Positions 1 through 5,934 of a DNA stretch of 5,934 nucleotides are shown one piece after another. The translations under genes were made by a program, and so were the position numbers. Under the pieces are notes generated by a model. The model worked only from the letters and a program-made list of their open reading frames with translations. It was not told where the DNA came from and searched no databases. Location of the stretch: assembly GCA_016934695.1 (NCBI GenBank), contig JAFGSH010000154.1, positions 1 through 5,934 of the forward strand, read 5' to 3'. Source of the DNA: Deltaproteobacteria bacterium (GTDB taxonomy: Bacteria > Desulfobacterota > Syntrophia > Syntrophales > UBA2210). Position 1 is the first letter of the stretch. Every line of letters starts with the position of its first letter.

Positions 1-26
1 CGCCCTCAAAAGATATTCGAATCTCT

Positions 27-103
27 CTCCCTGCGCTGGCATTACCCAGATCCGGTTCAAAGGGTATTATCTCAGCCCGGGACCGCCTTACCCCGAGCAC
101 CCC
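27..103 (-). promoter_or_regulatory. TPP (thiamine pyrophosphate) riboswitch aptamer, THI element
   Basis: Read on the minus strand, this stretch has the landmarks of the TPP aptamer in order. GGGGTGC (103-97) opens helix P2. A variable P3 hairpin follows with CGGG/CCCG arms. Then comes the near-invariant CTGAGAT (75-69) of the pyrimidine-sensing arm, then ACCC (65-62) closing P2. The pyrophosphate-sensing arm has CTGG..CCAG (P5) and ends in the typical GCCAGCGCAGGGAG (40-27). Known role: it binds TPP and shuts off thiamine synthesis or transport genes. The regulated gene should start just past the left edge; the last bases before the edge read TTTTGAGGGCG, which may include its ribosome binding site. 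The expression platform is not visible, so transcriptional versus translational control cannot be decided. The P1 stem looks short and P4 appears to carry one non-Watson-Crick pair. Confidence 0.95.
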
Positions 104-120
104 TGAATGCTACGGACGTA

Positions 121-149
121 ACTCTATGCCAGATACCTCTCAGAATCAA
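121..149 (-). promoter_or_regulatory. Probable sigma70-type promoter driving the TPP riboswitch transcript
   Basis: On the minus strand a TTGATT -35 box (149-144; 4 of 6 to TTGACA) is followed after exactly 17 bases by TAGAGT (126-121; 4 of 6 to TATAAT). The transcript would start near 113-115, about ten bases before the first aptamer base, which is the usual arrangement for a riboswitch leader. The position between the ade stop and the aptamer supports the call. This is a match by eye with no scoring. Confidence 0.5.
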
Positions 150-151
150 GG

Positions 152-170
152 AAAAAGGTGCCTACCGGCA
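152..170 (-). terminator. Weak terminator-like hairpin at the end of ade
   Basis: On the minus strand TGCC-GGTA-GGCA (170-159) forms a 4-bp stem with a 4-base loop. It overlaps the ade stop codon and is followed by CC and a run of five T (156-152). The geometry is that of an intrinsic terminator, but the stem is short for one. It would separate ade from the riboswitch unit. Confidence 0.3.
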
Positions 171-1787
171 AAAGAGATCCGTCGTGCTGAACGCCTCCCC
201 GTCAAAGAGCCCCTGGTCGCTCATCTTGAGCGCGGGGATCACGAGGAGCGCCATGAACGACAGGGCCATGAAGGGAGCACGGAGTCCTGATCCCATCTCT
301 TTTGCCATCCCGTCGAGACGGGTATACCGGTCGGCAACGATCCCATACTCTTCGCCGCTCATGATCCCGGCGACCGGGAGGGGGAGGATGATCTCCCTCT
401 TTCCCGAAACCGCGGCCAGCCCGCCACCCTGTACAATCACGAGGTTCACCGCCCGGGAGAGGTCCTCGTCCGAGACCCCCACGACCACGATATTATGCGA
501 ATCGTGGGCCACGCTGGAGGCGATCGCCCCGGTCTTCAAACCGAAACCGCTGATAAACCCCACCGCCGGTTTCGTATCGTGATACCGTTTGATCACCGCC
601 ACCTTGAGGATATCCCGCTCCGGCTCCGATACCACATTGCCGTTCACGACTTTCGGTTTCATCACCAGCTTTTCCGTTACCAGAGTGCCGTCCTGAGCGC
701 CGATCACGGCTATCCGCTCCCCCCTGCAGGGGACCGCGAAGGAGTCCGGCTCCTGGGGGGTCGCGTGGAAGTTATTCAAAATCCGTGGAGGGTCCCGGGG
801 TATCAACGAAACGCCGTCACGGGCAACGATCTGCCCGTCTATCCATGTCTCCATGACTGTGAGATCTGCCAGGTTATCGACACGGATGAAATCCGCGGGG
901 TCTCCTCTGCGCAGGAGGCCCATATCCAGGCGGTAGTGGCGGACGGGATTGACCGCGGCGACCCGGAGGACCTTCATGATATCGACGCCGTATGCCAGCG
1001 CCCCTTTCACCATCTCGTTGATATGTCCCGTGACGAGGTCGTCCGGATGCTTGTCGTCGGTGCAGAACATCAGCCGCTCGTAATGCGCATCGATGAGGGG
1101 GAGACACTCCTCGAAGATATCGGCGGCGGACCCCTTCCGAATCTGGACCATGATCCCCTTTTCGATGTCCTCGAGGGCCTCCTCGGCGGAGAGGCACTCG
1201 TGGTTGGTCGACATCCCGGCTCGGGCGTACCGCGCGAGGTCCTCTCCCCGCAGGCCGGGGGCGTGACCGTCCACCGGTTTGGAGCAGGCCGCGGCGGCGC
1301 GGATCTTCGCCATTACCGTGGAATCTCCCTGCAGCACGCCGGGGAAGTTCATCATCTCACCCAGGTATCCCACCTCTTCCATTCTCAGGAGCGCAGCCAC
1401 CTCTTCCACTCCGAGGGATGCCCCGGCGGTTTCAAAAGGGGTGGCGGGCACACAGGAAGGGGCGCTGAAGCAGATCTTCAGCGGGGCCCGTTTCGCATCC
1501 GCTACCATGTACCGCACGCCTTCGATCCCCAGGACATTGGCGATCTCGTGGGGATCGGACACCGTGGCGATCGTGCCGTGCACGGTCGCGATCCGGGAAA
1601 ATTCGGCGGGGGTGAGCATCGTGCTCTCGATATGGACGTGGGCATCGACAAACCCGGGCATGAGGCAGGTGGATTCGCCCGTCTCTTCGCGGATGATGTC
1701 GACGATCCTGCCCTCCGAGATTACGAGAGTCCCCGGGTAGATCTCGGCATGTGTCACATCGACGATGTTTCCCGATACTTTTTCCAT
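162..1787 (-). CDS. ade: Adenine deaminase
   Basis: It hydrolyses adenine to hypoxanthine and ammonia in the cytoplasm (purine salvage), as a metal-dependent amidohydrolase. Residue numbers here count from the upstream ATG at 1796. The amidohydrolase signature PGFVDAHVHIEST is at 47-59, with metal ligands H53 and H55. Then follow SDPHEIANVLG (80-90), GEMMNFPGV (146-154, likely ligand E147), DGHAPG (176-181, H178), NHE (198-200) and CTDDKHPDDL (245-254, likely catalytic D247). The C-terminal adenine deaminase domain spans about 340-530, with HDSHNI at 431-436 and the family-typical ending VIPALKMSDQGLFD. The length of about 541 residues is slightly below the roughly 580 of the E. coli and B. 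subtilis enzymes, and nothing essential seems missing. I chose the second ATG (1787, MEKVSGN...) because AGGA lies 8 bases before it; the same AGG abuts the first ATG (1796) too closely. It lies 80 bases after the ribonuclease gene, and its stop is followed by a weak hairpin. Confidence 0.95.
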   Translation of the reverse strand: MEKVSGNIVDVTHAEIYPGTLVISEGRIVDIIREETGESTCLMPGFVDAHVHIESTMLTPAEFSRIATVHGTIATVSDPHEIANVLGIEGVRYMVADAKRAPLKICFSAPSCVPATPFETAGASLGVEEVAALLRMEEVGYLGEMMNFPGVLQGDSTVMAKIRAAAACSKPVDGHAPGLRGEDLARYARAGMSTNHECLSAEEALEDIEKGIMVQIRKGSAADIFEECLPLIDAHYERLMFCTDDKHPDDLVTGHINEMVKGALAYGVDIMKVLRVAAVNPVRHYRLDMGLLRRGDPADFIRVDNLADLTVMETWIDGQIVARDGVSLIPRDPPRILNNFHATPQEPDSFAVPCRGERIAVIGAQDGTLVTEKLVMKPKVVNGNVVSEPERDILKVAVIKRYHDTKPAVGFISGFGLKTGAIASSVAHDSHNIVVVGVSDEDLSRAVNLVIVQGGGLAAVSGKREIILPLPVAGIMSGEEYGIVADRYTRLDGMAKEMGSGLRAPFMALSFMALLVIPALKMSDQGLFDGEAFSTTDLFCR

Positions 1788-1795
1788 CTGTGGCA

Positions 1796-1799
1796 TCCT
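1796..1799 (-). promoter_or_regulatory. Ribosome binding site that decides the ade start
   Basis: AGGA on the minus strand, 8 bases upstream of the ATG at 1787-1785. It overlaps the alternative ATG at 1796-1794, which would then have no usable Shine-Dalgarno spacing. This favours MEKVSGN over MPQMEKVSGN as the N-terminus. Confidence 0.5.
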
Positions 1800-1825
1800 G
1801 CGGAAAGCTGCAGATTATCAGAGAC

Positions 1826-1870
1826 CCGGACCGCCCCTCCGGTCACGACGGGAGTCGGAGAGGGGTCCGG
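1826..1870 (-). terminator. GC-rich stem-loop between the ribonuclease gene and ade
   Basis: CCGGA (1870-1866, minus strand) pairs with TCCGG (1830-1826). CCCCTC (1865-1860) pairs with GAGGGG (1839-1834), with a 3-base bulge and a loop of about 20 bases that can fold further. It starts six bases after the rng stop codon. What follows is GTCTCTGATAATC, with no run of T, so it is not a standard intrinsic terminator. It may be a 3'-end stabiliser, a processing site, a partial terminator, or a Rho-dependent end. The structure is directly visible; the function is inferred. Confidence 0.45.
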
Positions 1871-1876
1871 TATCAT

Positions 1877-3616
1877 TCATCGGAAGAAATCGTAGACCTT
1901 GGTGATAAGGTTTTTCTTCTGCTCTGATTCAGCCGTCGCCGGTTCGGGGGGGAGAACAGTCTTCTTCTCCGGTTCAGGAGGAGCCGCTGAGGGCTCCGAA
2001 GCTGCGGGTTCAGGGGCCTTAGCCGGCTCCTGTTCGCTCCCGGTGGACTCGGGGACAGGCTGTTCCCGTTCCTCGGGCTTTGCCTGCCGCGGCCGTCTCC
2101 TCCGCCGGGCCGGTTTTTTAGCGGCAGGTTTTGGTTTTTCTTCGGGGGTTTCGGCCTCGGTCTCAATGGCAACCGGTTCCCGCCTGACCGTCTTGGAATG
2201 AAATTCACCCCACAGGAGGGCCGGATCTCCCACGATGGTAACGGAAACGCCGTGAAGTGCCTCCAGTTTACTCAGCTGCGTCCGTTTCTGGTTGAGAAGA
2301 TAGGCGGTCACCTCCGGCGGCAGCGTGACGGTGATCTCCGAGGATTCCTCTTTGACCGCCTCTGACTTGATCCTCCGGAGCGCCCTGAGAGCCAGGTACT
2401 CCACCGACGGCCTCACGCCGCTCCCCCGGCAATAGGGGCACGTCGAATAGCTGATCTCCTGGATCGTGGATTGCTTCTTCTGGCGGGAGAGTTCCAGCAT
2501 CCCGAAGCGGGATATCTTCGCCATCTGTATCCGGGACCGGTCGGTCTTGAGGGCGTCCCGAAATGTCTTTTCCACTTGGGTAATGTGATCCTTGTCCATC
2601 ATGTCGATGAAGTCGACAATGATCAGCCCTCCCAGGTCCCGCAGGCGGAGCTGCCGGGCGATTTCTTCCGCCGCCTGGAGATTGGTCTTGTACGCCGTCT
2701 CCTCCACGTCACGTCGCTTCAAACGGCCCGAGTTCACATCGATGGTGATCCCCGCTTCCGTGGGTTCTATGACGATGGACCCCCCTGATTTCAGGTTGAC
2801 GCGTGACTGGTAGATATCGTTGATCTGATCCTCGATTTCATACCGGTCAAACAACGGCGTCTCGTCTTTGTAAAGCTTGACCATCCTCACGTTCCGCGGC
2901 GAGACGGTCTTGCAGTAGGCCCTCATCTTCCGGGCGGTTTCGGGGTCATCAACCAGTATCTCGTTGATATCCGATGTATAGTAATCCCTGAACGCCCGGA
3001 CGGCGAAATCGGTTTCCTGGTATATCAGTCCGGGACCCGCCGTCTTCTCTGATTTTGTCTTGATATCCTTCCACAGCCTGATCAGCATCTGATAATCACG
3101 GACCAGTTCCTGCTTCGTCCGGTTCATGCCGGCGGTCCGGACGATAAAGCCCATGTCTTCTTTTTCCGTTATCTGGCTTACCACCGACTTGAGCCGTTTG
3201 CGGTCCGCTTCGCTCTCTATCTTGCGGGAGATACCGGTACTCTCCCGGTTGGGCATCAGCACCAGGTAGCGGCCGGGGAGCGAGATATGCGTCGTCAGCA
3301 TCGCCCCCTTGGCCCCCTTTTCTTCCCGCAGCACCTGAACCAGCAGTTTCTTCCCCGTCGGCAGTTTTCGGTTCTCGCTGAAGTACTCGGGGGCGACATC
3401 GCGGAGCGGCAGGAATCCGCTCTTGCCGGCGCCGTAATCCACAAAGGCGGCCCGCAGTCCCTGTTGGACATTCTGAACGATGCCGTTGTATATATTTCCG
3501 GTTGTCGGCTCCCTGACCGACATCCGTATGTTGTACTCCACCAGATTGCCGTCCTCGACGACGGCCATCCGGCTCTCTTCTTCATCTATCGTGTTGATGA
3601 GCATCTTTTTGGTCAT
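1877..3616 (-). CDS. rng: Ribonuclease E/G family endoribonuclease
   Basis: A single-strand-specific endoribonuclease of the RNase E/G family, acting in rRNA/tRNA maturation and mRNA decay. The N-terminal S1 RNA-binding domain is at about 37-118 (NIYNGIVQNVQQGLRAAFVDYG). The DNase-I-like catalytic domain has TIDVNSGR (291-298) and GGLIIVDFIDMM (329-340); D293 and D335 match the Mg-binding aspartates of E. coli RNase E (D303, D346). A CPYC pair (393-396) matches the zinc-link cysteines that bridge dimers. A small RNase G-like domain runs to about 475. After it comes an Arg/Lys cluster (about 499-513, with RRRRR), a Pro/Glu/Ala/Ser-rich low-complexity stretch to about 567, and the hydrophobic end NLITKVYDFFR. 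At 579 residues it is longer than E. coli RNase G (about 490) but far shorter than RNase E (about 1060). The symbol could also be given as rne. The start is supported by AAGAGGA at 3628-3622, five bases before the ATG. Hairpins flank the gene on both sides. Confidence 0.93.
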   Translation of the reverse strand: MTKKMLINTIDEEESRMAVVEDGNLVEYNIRMSVREPTTGNIYNGIVQNVQQGLRAAFVDYGAGKSGFLPLRDVAPEYFSENRKLPTGKKLLVQVLREEKGAKGAMLTTHISLPGRYLVLMPNRESTGISRKIESEADRKRLKSVVSQITEKEDMGFIVRTAGMNRTKQELVRDYQMLIRLWKDIKTKSEKTAGPGLIYQETDFAVRAFRDYYTSDINEILVDDPETARKMRAYCKTVSPRNVRMVKLYKDETPLFDRYEIEDQINDIYQSRVNLKSGGSIVIEPTEAGITIDVNSGRLKRRDVEETAYKTNLQAAEEIARQLRLRDLGGLIIVDFIDMMDKDHITQVEKTFRDALKTDRSRIQMAKISRFGMLELSRQKKQSTIQEISYSTCPYCRGSGVRPSVEYLALRALRRIKSEAVKEESSEITVTLPPEVTAYLLNQKRTQLSKLEALHGVSVTIVGDPALLWGEFHSKTVRREPVAIETEAETPEEKPKPAAKKPARRRRRPRQAKPEEREQPVPESTGSEQEPAKAPEPAASEPSAAPPEPEKKTVLPPEPATAESEQKKNLITKVYDFFR

Positions 3617-3648
3617 TATAATCCTCTTTCTGTTGACGTATTATGTTA

Positions 3649-3669
3649 ACCCGCTTCAGTTAAGCGGGT
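3649..3669 (-). repeat. Perfect 8-bp inverted repeat in the leader of the ribonuclease gene
   Basis: ACCCGCTT and AAGCGGGT (8 bp, loop AACTG) form a perfect hairpin. It lies in the 85-base gap between the YciO-family gene and rng, 32 bases upstream of the rng start codon. On the minus strand it is followed by TAACATAATACG, not a T-run, so it is a poor intrinsic terminator. It may be a weak terminator for the upstream operon, a structured 5' leader element of the ribonuclease mRNA, or a repressor site. The repeat is directly seen; the role is undecided. Confidence 0.55.
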
Positions 3670-3701
3670 ATCGTCGTACTGTTTTATGCGGCACGGTTCT
3701 G

Positions 3702-4307
3702 TTAGAACACGTCCGTATCGCCCTTTCCCTCCCTGATGATCTCCGGGGTATCGTCAATAAGGGCCACCACGGTCGACAGCTCCGGGGGGAGGATGCCGCT
3801 GTCGATTACCATGTCGACGGCATGGCCGAGTTTTTCATGTATGATTTCCGGGTCAGTTAAAATCTCTTCATCCGGCAGTCTGACTGTCGTACTGATAATC
3901 GGTCCCCCGAATTCCCTGACGAGCGAGAGACAGACCTCGTGGTCAGGGATCCGGATCCCCACCTCTTTCCGCTTCGGGAGCAGGATCTTCGGAACCAGCC
4001 GGGATGCCCCCAGGACAAAAGTATAGGGACCGGGAAGGAGCCGCTTCATAATCTTATACGCATAGTTGGTCACAACGGCATAACTGCTTATATCGCTCAG
4101 GTCGGCACAGATAAAACTGAATGGCTGCGTCTTGCTCCTCCGTTTGATCTCGTATATCTTTTCGATTCCCCGTTTGTTGAAGAGATCGCACCCCATCCCG
4201 TACGCCGTGTCCGTCGGATAGACCACGATGCCGCCGTCATGCAGGACCTGGGCGGCCTTGTGTATCAACCGCATCTGGGGGGTTGTCTCATGTATCTTTA
4301 CCAGCAT
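3702..4307 (-). CDS. YciO/Sua5/YrdC-family protein (threonylcarbamoyl-AMP synthase-like)
   Basis: 201 residues, a single YrdC domain covering almost the whole protein. It opens with GGIVVYPTDTAYGMGCD (25-41), the family's nucleotide/threonine pocket. Next is KRRSKTQPFSFI (55-66), which keeps the K-x-R motif (K55, R57) and the P-x-S pattern needed for L-threonylcarbamoyl-AMP formation. LLPGPYTFVL (90-99), VGIRIPDH (116-123), IISTT (137-141) and a DDTPEIIREGKGD ending (185-197) follow. Known family role: TsaC/Sua5 makes threonylcarbamoyl-AMP from threonine, bicarbonate and ATP for the t6A base at tRNA position 37; YciO paralogues have the same fold and a poorly defined role. The wording around LPGPYTFVL, ADLSDISSYA and DDTPEIIREG resembles YciO more than TsaC, so I leave the symbol blank. 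The start is 4 bases after the murJ stop, and its AGGAG (4320-4316, 8-base spacer) lies inside the murJ end, which implies translational coupling. Confidence 0.88.
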   Translation of the reverse strand: MLVKIHETTPQMRLIHKAAQVLHDGGIVVYPTDTAYGMGCDLFNKRGIEKIYEIKRRSKTQPFSFICADLSDISSYAVVTNYAYKIMKRLLPGPYTFVLGASRLVPKILLPKRKEVGIRIPDHEVCLSLVREFGGPIISTTVRLPDEEILTDPEIIHEKLGHAVDMVIDSGILPPELSTVVALIDDTPEIIREGKGDTDVF

Positions 4308-4311
4308 CCCG

Positions 4312-5874
4312 TCATCTCCTCCTCAACAAAGCCCTCACCTCGGTGCCGCCCAGGATGAGGGAACTCAAGACAAAAACGGCGAATCCGACTGCTATCGTCA
4401 CGATCAGATAGACCAGCCGTTCGCCGAAGGCCCCGGCATTGTCCCACCCGAGCATCCTGCCGGCGATCATAACGGCCGCCGCCATCACGACCGTCGCCAG
4501 GGTCGTCCGGGATATGGATACCCAGAAATCCCTCCGGAGAAACCGCCCGACCCTCCGTTCCAGTATCACCGCCAGGACAACGATATTGACCGCGGAGGCG
4601 ATCGAGGTGGCAAGGGCGAGTCCGCTGTGCTTCATCGGAAACATGAGGGCAATGCCCATAATCACATTCACGAGGAGCGCCACCACCGCGATCTTCACGG
4701 GAGTCCGGGTATCCTGGAGGGCGTAAAAGGCGGACACGACGACGCGGATGCAGGAAAAGGCCCACAGGCCGACGGTGTAATACAAGAGGGCCCGGGCGGT
4801 CAGGACCGTCGATGAGATATCGAACTCTCCGCGCTGGAAGAGAACAGATATGATCGGCTCCCGAAGGATGATCAGGGCCACCATCGCCGGGATCGTGACG
4901 AAGAGGATCAACCGCAGTGAGAAGGATATCGTCCCCTTCAGTTTCTTATAATCCCCGTCTGCAACCTGCGCCGAAAAACTGGGGAGGGCCGCCGTCCCCA
5001 CCGCGATGGCGAAGACACCGAGGGGAAGCTCCACTATCCGGTCGGCATAGTACAGATAGGAGACGCTTCCTCCGGGAAGGAGAGATGCCAGTATGGTCCC
5101 GATGAAGACGTTCGCCTGATAAACGGCCGCACCGAAGACCGCCGGAAGCATTAAAAGACCGATCTGCCGTATCCCCGGATGGTTGAATCGGAAGCTCGGT
5201 CTGAGACGCGCCCCCACCTTTCGGAGAAAGGGAAACTGCATGACAAGCTGGAGGATCCCTCCTGCCATCACCCCCACGGCCAGCGACAGGATCGGCTCGG
5301 CAAAGCGGTCCTTCAGGGCGAAGACGGCGGCGATCATGCAGATGTTCAAGACCACCGGCGCGAGGGCCGGGGCCGCGAAATGCCGCAACGAATTGAGGAT
5401 TCCCATGCACAGCGCCACCAGGGAGATGAAGAATATGTAGGGAAACATCAGACGGGTCAGGAACACCGTCAGGGCGTACTTGTCCGGGGCATCGCTGAAT
5501 CCGGGGGCCATGACCATGACGATCCAGGGGGAAAGGAGGATCCCCACGACAGAAACCAGCGCCAGGATGATGGAGAGGAGGGTGAAGGAGGCACTGGCCA
5601 GTTCGATGGCCTCTTCCTTTGATCGTTTCATGAGATACTCGGTAAAGACCGGGACGAAGGCAATGGTCAGCGATCCTTCGGCGAAGAGGCGCCGGAGGAG
5701 ATTGGGTATCCTGAAGGCCACGAAAAAGGCGTCGGTGGCCAGACCGGCCCCGAAGAACCCCGCGACCACGACATCCCTGATAAAACCGAATACCCGGCTG
5801 AGCAGGGTCGCAAGTCCGACGACCCATGCCGCCTTCACCACACGGGTATTCTCTGTCTCTTTCTGTGGAATCAA
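4312..5874 (-). CDS. murJ: Lipid II flippase MurJ (MviN family)
   Basis: An inner-membrane protein of the MOP superfamily that moves lipid II across the membrane for peptidoglycan synthesis. The 520 residues are mostly hydrophobic, consistent with 14 membrane segments. The family signature is intact: LLSRVFGFIRD (24-34), FGAGLATDAFFVAFRIPNLL (41-60), then RRLFAEG (61-67). R27, R33, D48, R61 and E66 align by eye with E. coli R18, R24, D39, R52 and E57. SYLYYADRIVELPLG (272-286) supplies R279, the match to R270. FQRGEFD (346-352) and FYALQDTRTPVKIA (383-396) are also typical. The longest open frame starts at TTG (5874-5872) without a clear Shine-Dalgarno. An in-frame TAG 15 bases earlier rules out any further extension. 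GTG codons at residues 12-13 would give a length close to E. coli's 511, but related proteins often carry a charged N-terminus like this one, so I keep the TTG. It follows the unknown upstream gene by 15 bases and is coupled to the YciO-family gene after it. Confidence 0.95.
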   Translation of the reverse strand: MIPQKETENTRVVKAAWVVGLATLLSRVFGFIRDVVVAGFFGAGLATDAFFVAFRIPNLLRRLFAEGSLTIAFVPVFTEYLMKRSKEEAIELASASFTLLSIILALVSVVGILLSPWIVMVMAPGFSDAPDKYALTVFLTRLMFPYIFFISLVALCMGILNSLRHFAAPALAPVVLNICMIAAVFALKDRFAEPILSLAVGVMAGGILQLVMQFPFLRKVGARLRPSFRFNHPGIRQIGLLMLPAVFGAAVYQANVFIGTILASLLPGGSVSYLYYADRIVELPLGVFAIAVGTAALPSFSAQVADGDYKKLKGTISFSLRLILFVTIPAMVALIILREPIISVLFQRGEFDISSTVLTARALLYYTVGLWAFSCIRVVVSAFYALQDTRTPVKIAVVALLVNVIMGIALMFPMKHSGLALATSIASAVNIVVLAVILERRVGRFLRRDFWVSISRTTLATVVMAAAVMIAGRMLGWDNAGAFGERLVYLIVTIAVGFAVFVLSSLILGGTEVRALLRRR

Positions 5875-5889
5875 CGCTACCGTGTTACC

Positions 5890-5934
5890 CTACTTTTCCA
5901 CCCGATACTCATCCGTGACGGTATACCCGGCATC
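5890..5934 (-). CDS. C-terminal end of an unidentified protein, truncated by the window edge
   Basis: On the minus strand the frame ending in TAG (5892-5890) reads DAGYTVTDEYRVEK. It is open to the window edge, and its third codon positions are mostly G, C or T, as in the neighbouring genes. Of the other two frames, one stops early (TGA) and the other has poorer codon use. The 15-base gap to the murJ start fits an operon. Fourteen residues are not enough to name a family. Confidence 0.45.
   Translation of the reverse strand, partial: DAGYTVTDEYRVEK

Noticed and set aside
1814..1819. A GATAAT -10-like box upstream of ade
   Set aside because: It matches TATAAT at 5 of 6 positions, but no acceptable -35 box lies 15-19 bases upstream; that stretch is the GC-rich hairpin. 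It is too weak to call as a promoter alone.
495..1895. A 466-codon open frame on the plus strand running opposite ade
   Set aside because: It lies almost wholly within the complement of a well-conserved adenine deaminase. Long open antisense frames are expected in GC-rich genes with biased third positions. The translation is rich in His, Arg and Gly with no recognisable domain.
3617..3701. Search for a promoter of the ribonuclease gene
   Set aside because: CATAAT and CATAAA boxes are present on the minus strand, but neither has a recognisable -35 box at proper spacing. The gene may be read from the murJ operon or from a promoter I cannot recognise.
3696..3708. Small inverted repeat GTTCT-AAC-AGAAC over the stop codon of the YciO-family gene
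   Set aside because: A 5-bp stem with a 3-base loop and no following T-run is expected often by chance, and there is no sign of function.
4228..4815. A 195-codon plus-strand frame opposite the murJ end and the YciO-family start
   Set aside because: It spans two real genes and their junction on the other strand, its composition is dominated by His, Gly, Asp and Pro, and no family is recognisable. It is a shadow of the coding strand.
4946..5827. A 293-codon minus-strand frame inside murJ
   Set aside because: It overlaps murJ in another frame, and MurJ motifs are continuous across the same region. There is no frameshift to explain, and the composition (Arg, Gly, Pro, His) is typical of a shifted reading of GC-rich DNA.

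Overview
The window is an ordinary, densely coded bacterial chromosome segment with moderately high GC (high 50s percent by eye). Every supportable gene lies on the minus strand, so the biological order runs from the right edge to the left edge. The MurJ flippase, the RNase E/G-type ribonuclease and the TPP riboswitch are all bacterial. The order murJ, then a YciO/Sua5-family gene, then rng, and the style of the MurJ N-terminus, recall Desulfobacterota ('deltaproteobacterial', Syntrophia/Geobacter-like) genomes. That placement is an inference from general familiarity, not from a search.

Layout from right to left: (1) the last 14 codons of an unidentified gene (5890-5934). (2) murJ, the lipid II flippase, probably starting at TTG (4312-5874). 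(3) A YciO/Sua5/YrdC-family gene (3702-4307), whose ribosome binding site lies inside the 3' end of murJ. (4) A short gap with an 8-bp perfect hairpin, then a ribonuclease E/G gene with an added low-complexity tail (1877-3616). (5) A gap with a GC-rich hairpin, then adenine deaminase (162-1787). (6) A sigma70-like promoter (121-149) followed by a TPP riboswitch (27-103) that must control a thiamine gene beyond the left edge.

The unknown gene, murJ and the YciO-family gene look like one transcription unit: their gaps are 15 and 4 bases and there is no room for terminators. The ribonuclease and ade are separated by 85- and 80-base gaps holding stem-loops without good U-tracts, so read-through or RNA processing is as likely as full termination. 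The riboswitch has its own promoter and starts a separate unit. The functions are housekeeping: cell-wall precursor export, a tRNA-modification-type protein, RNA turnover, purine salvage and thiamine control.

I see no mobile element, CRISPR array, tRNA, rRNA or defence locus, and no convincing undescribed system. The points most worth a second look are the ribonuclease's disordered C-terminal tail with a conserved-looking hydrophobic tip, the two hairpins flanking that gene, and the promoter plus TPP riboswitch at the left edge.
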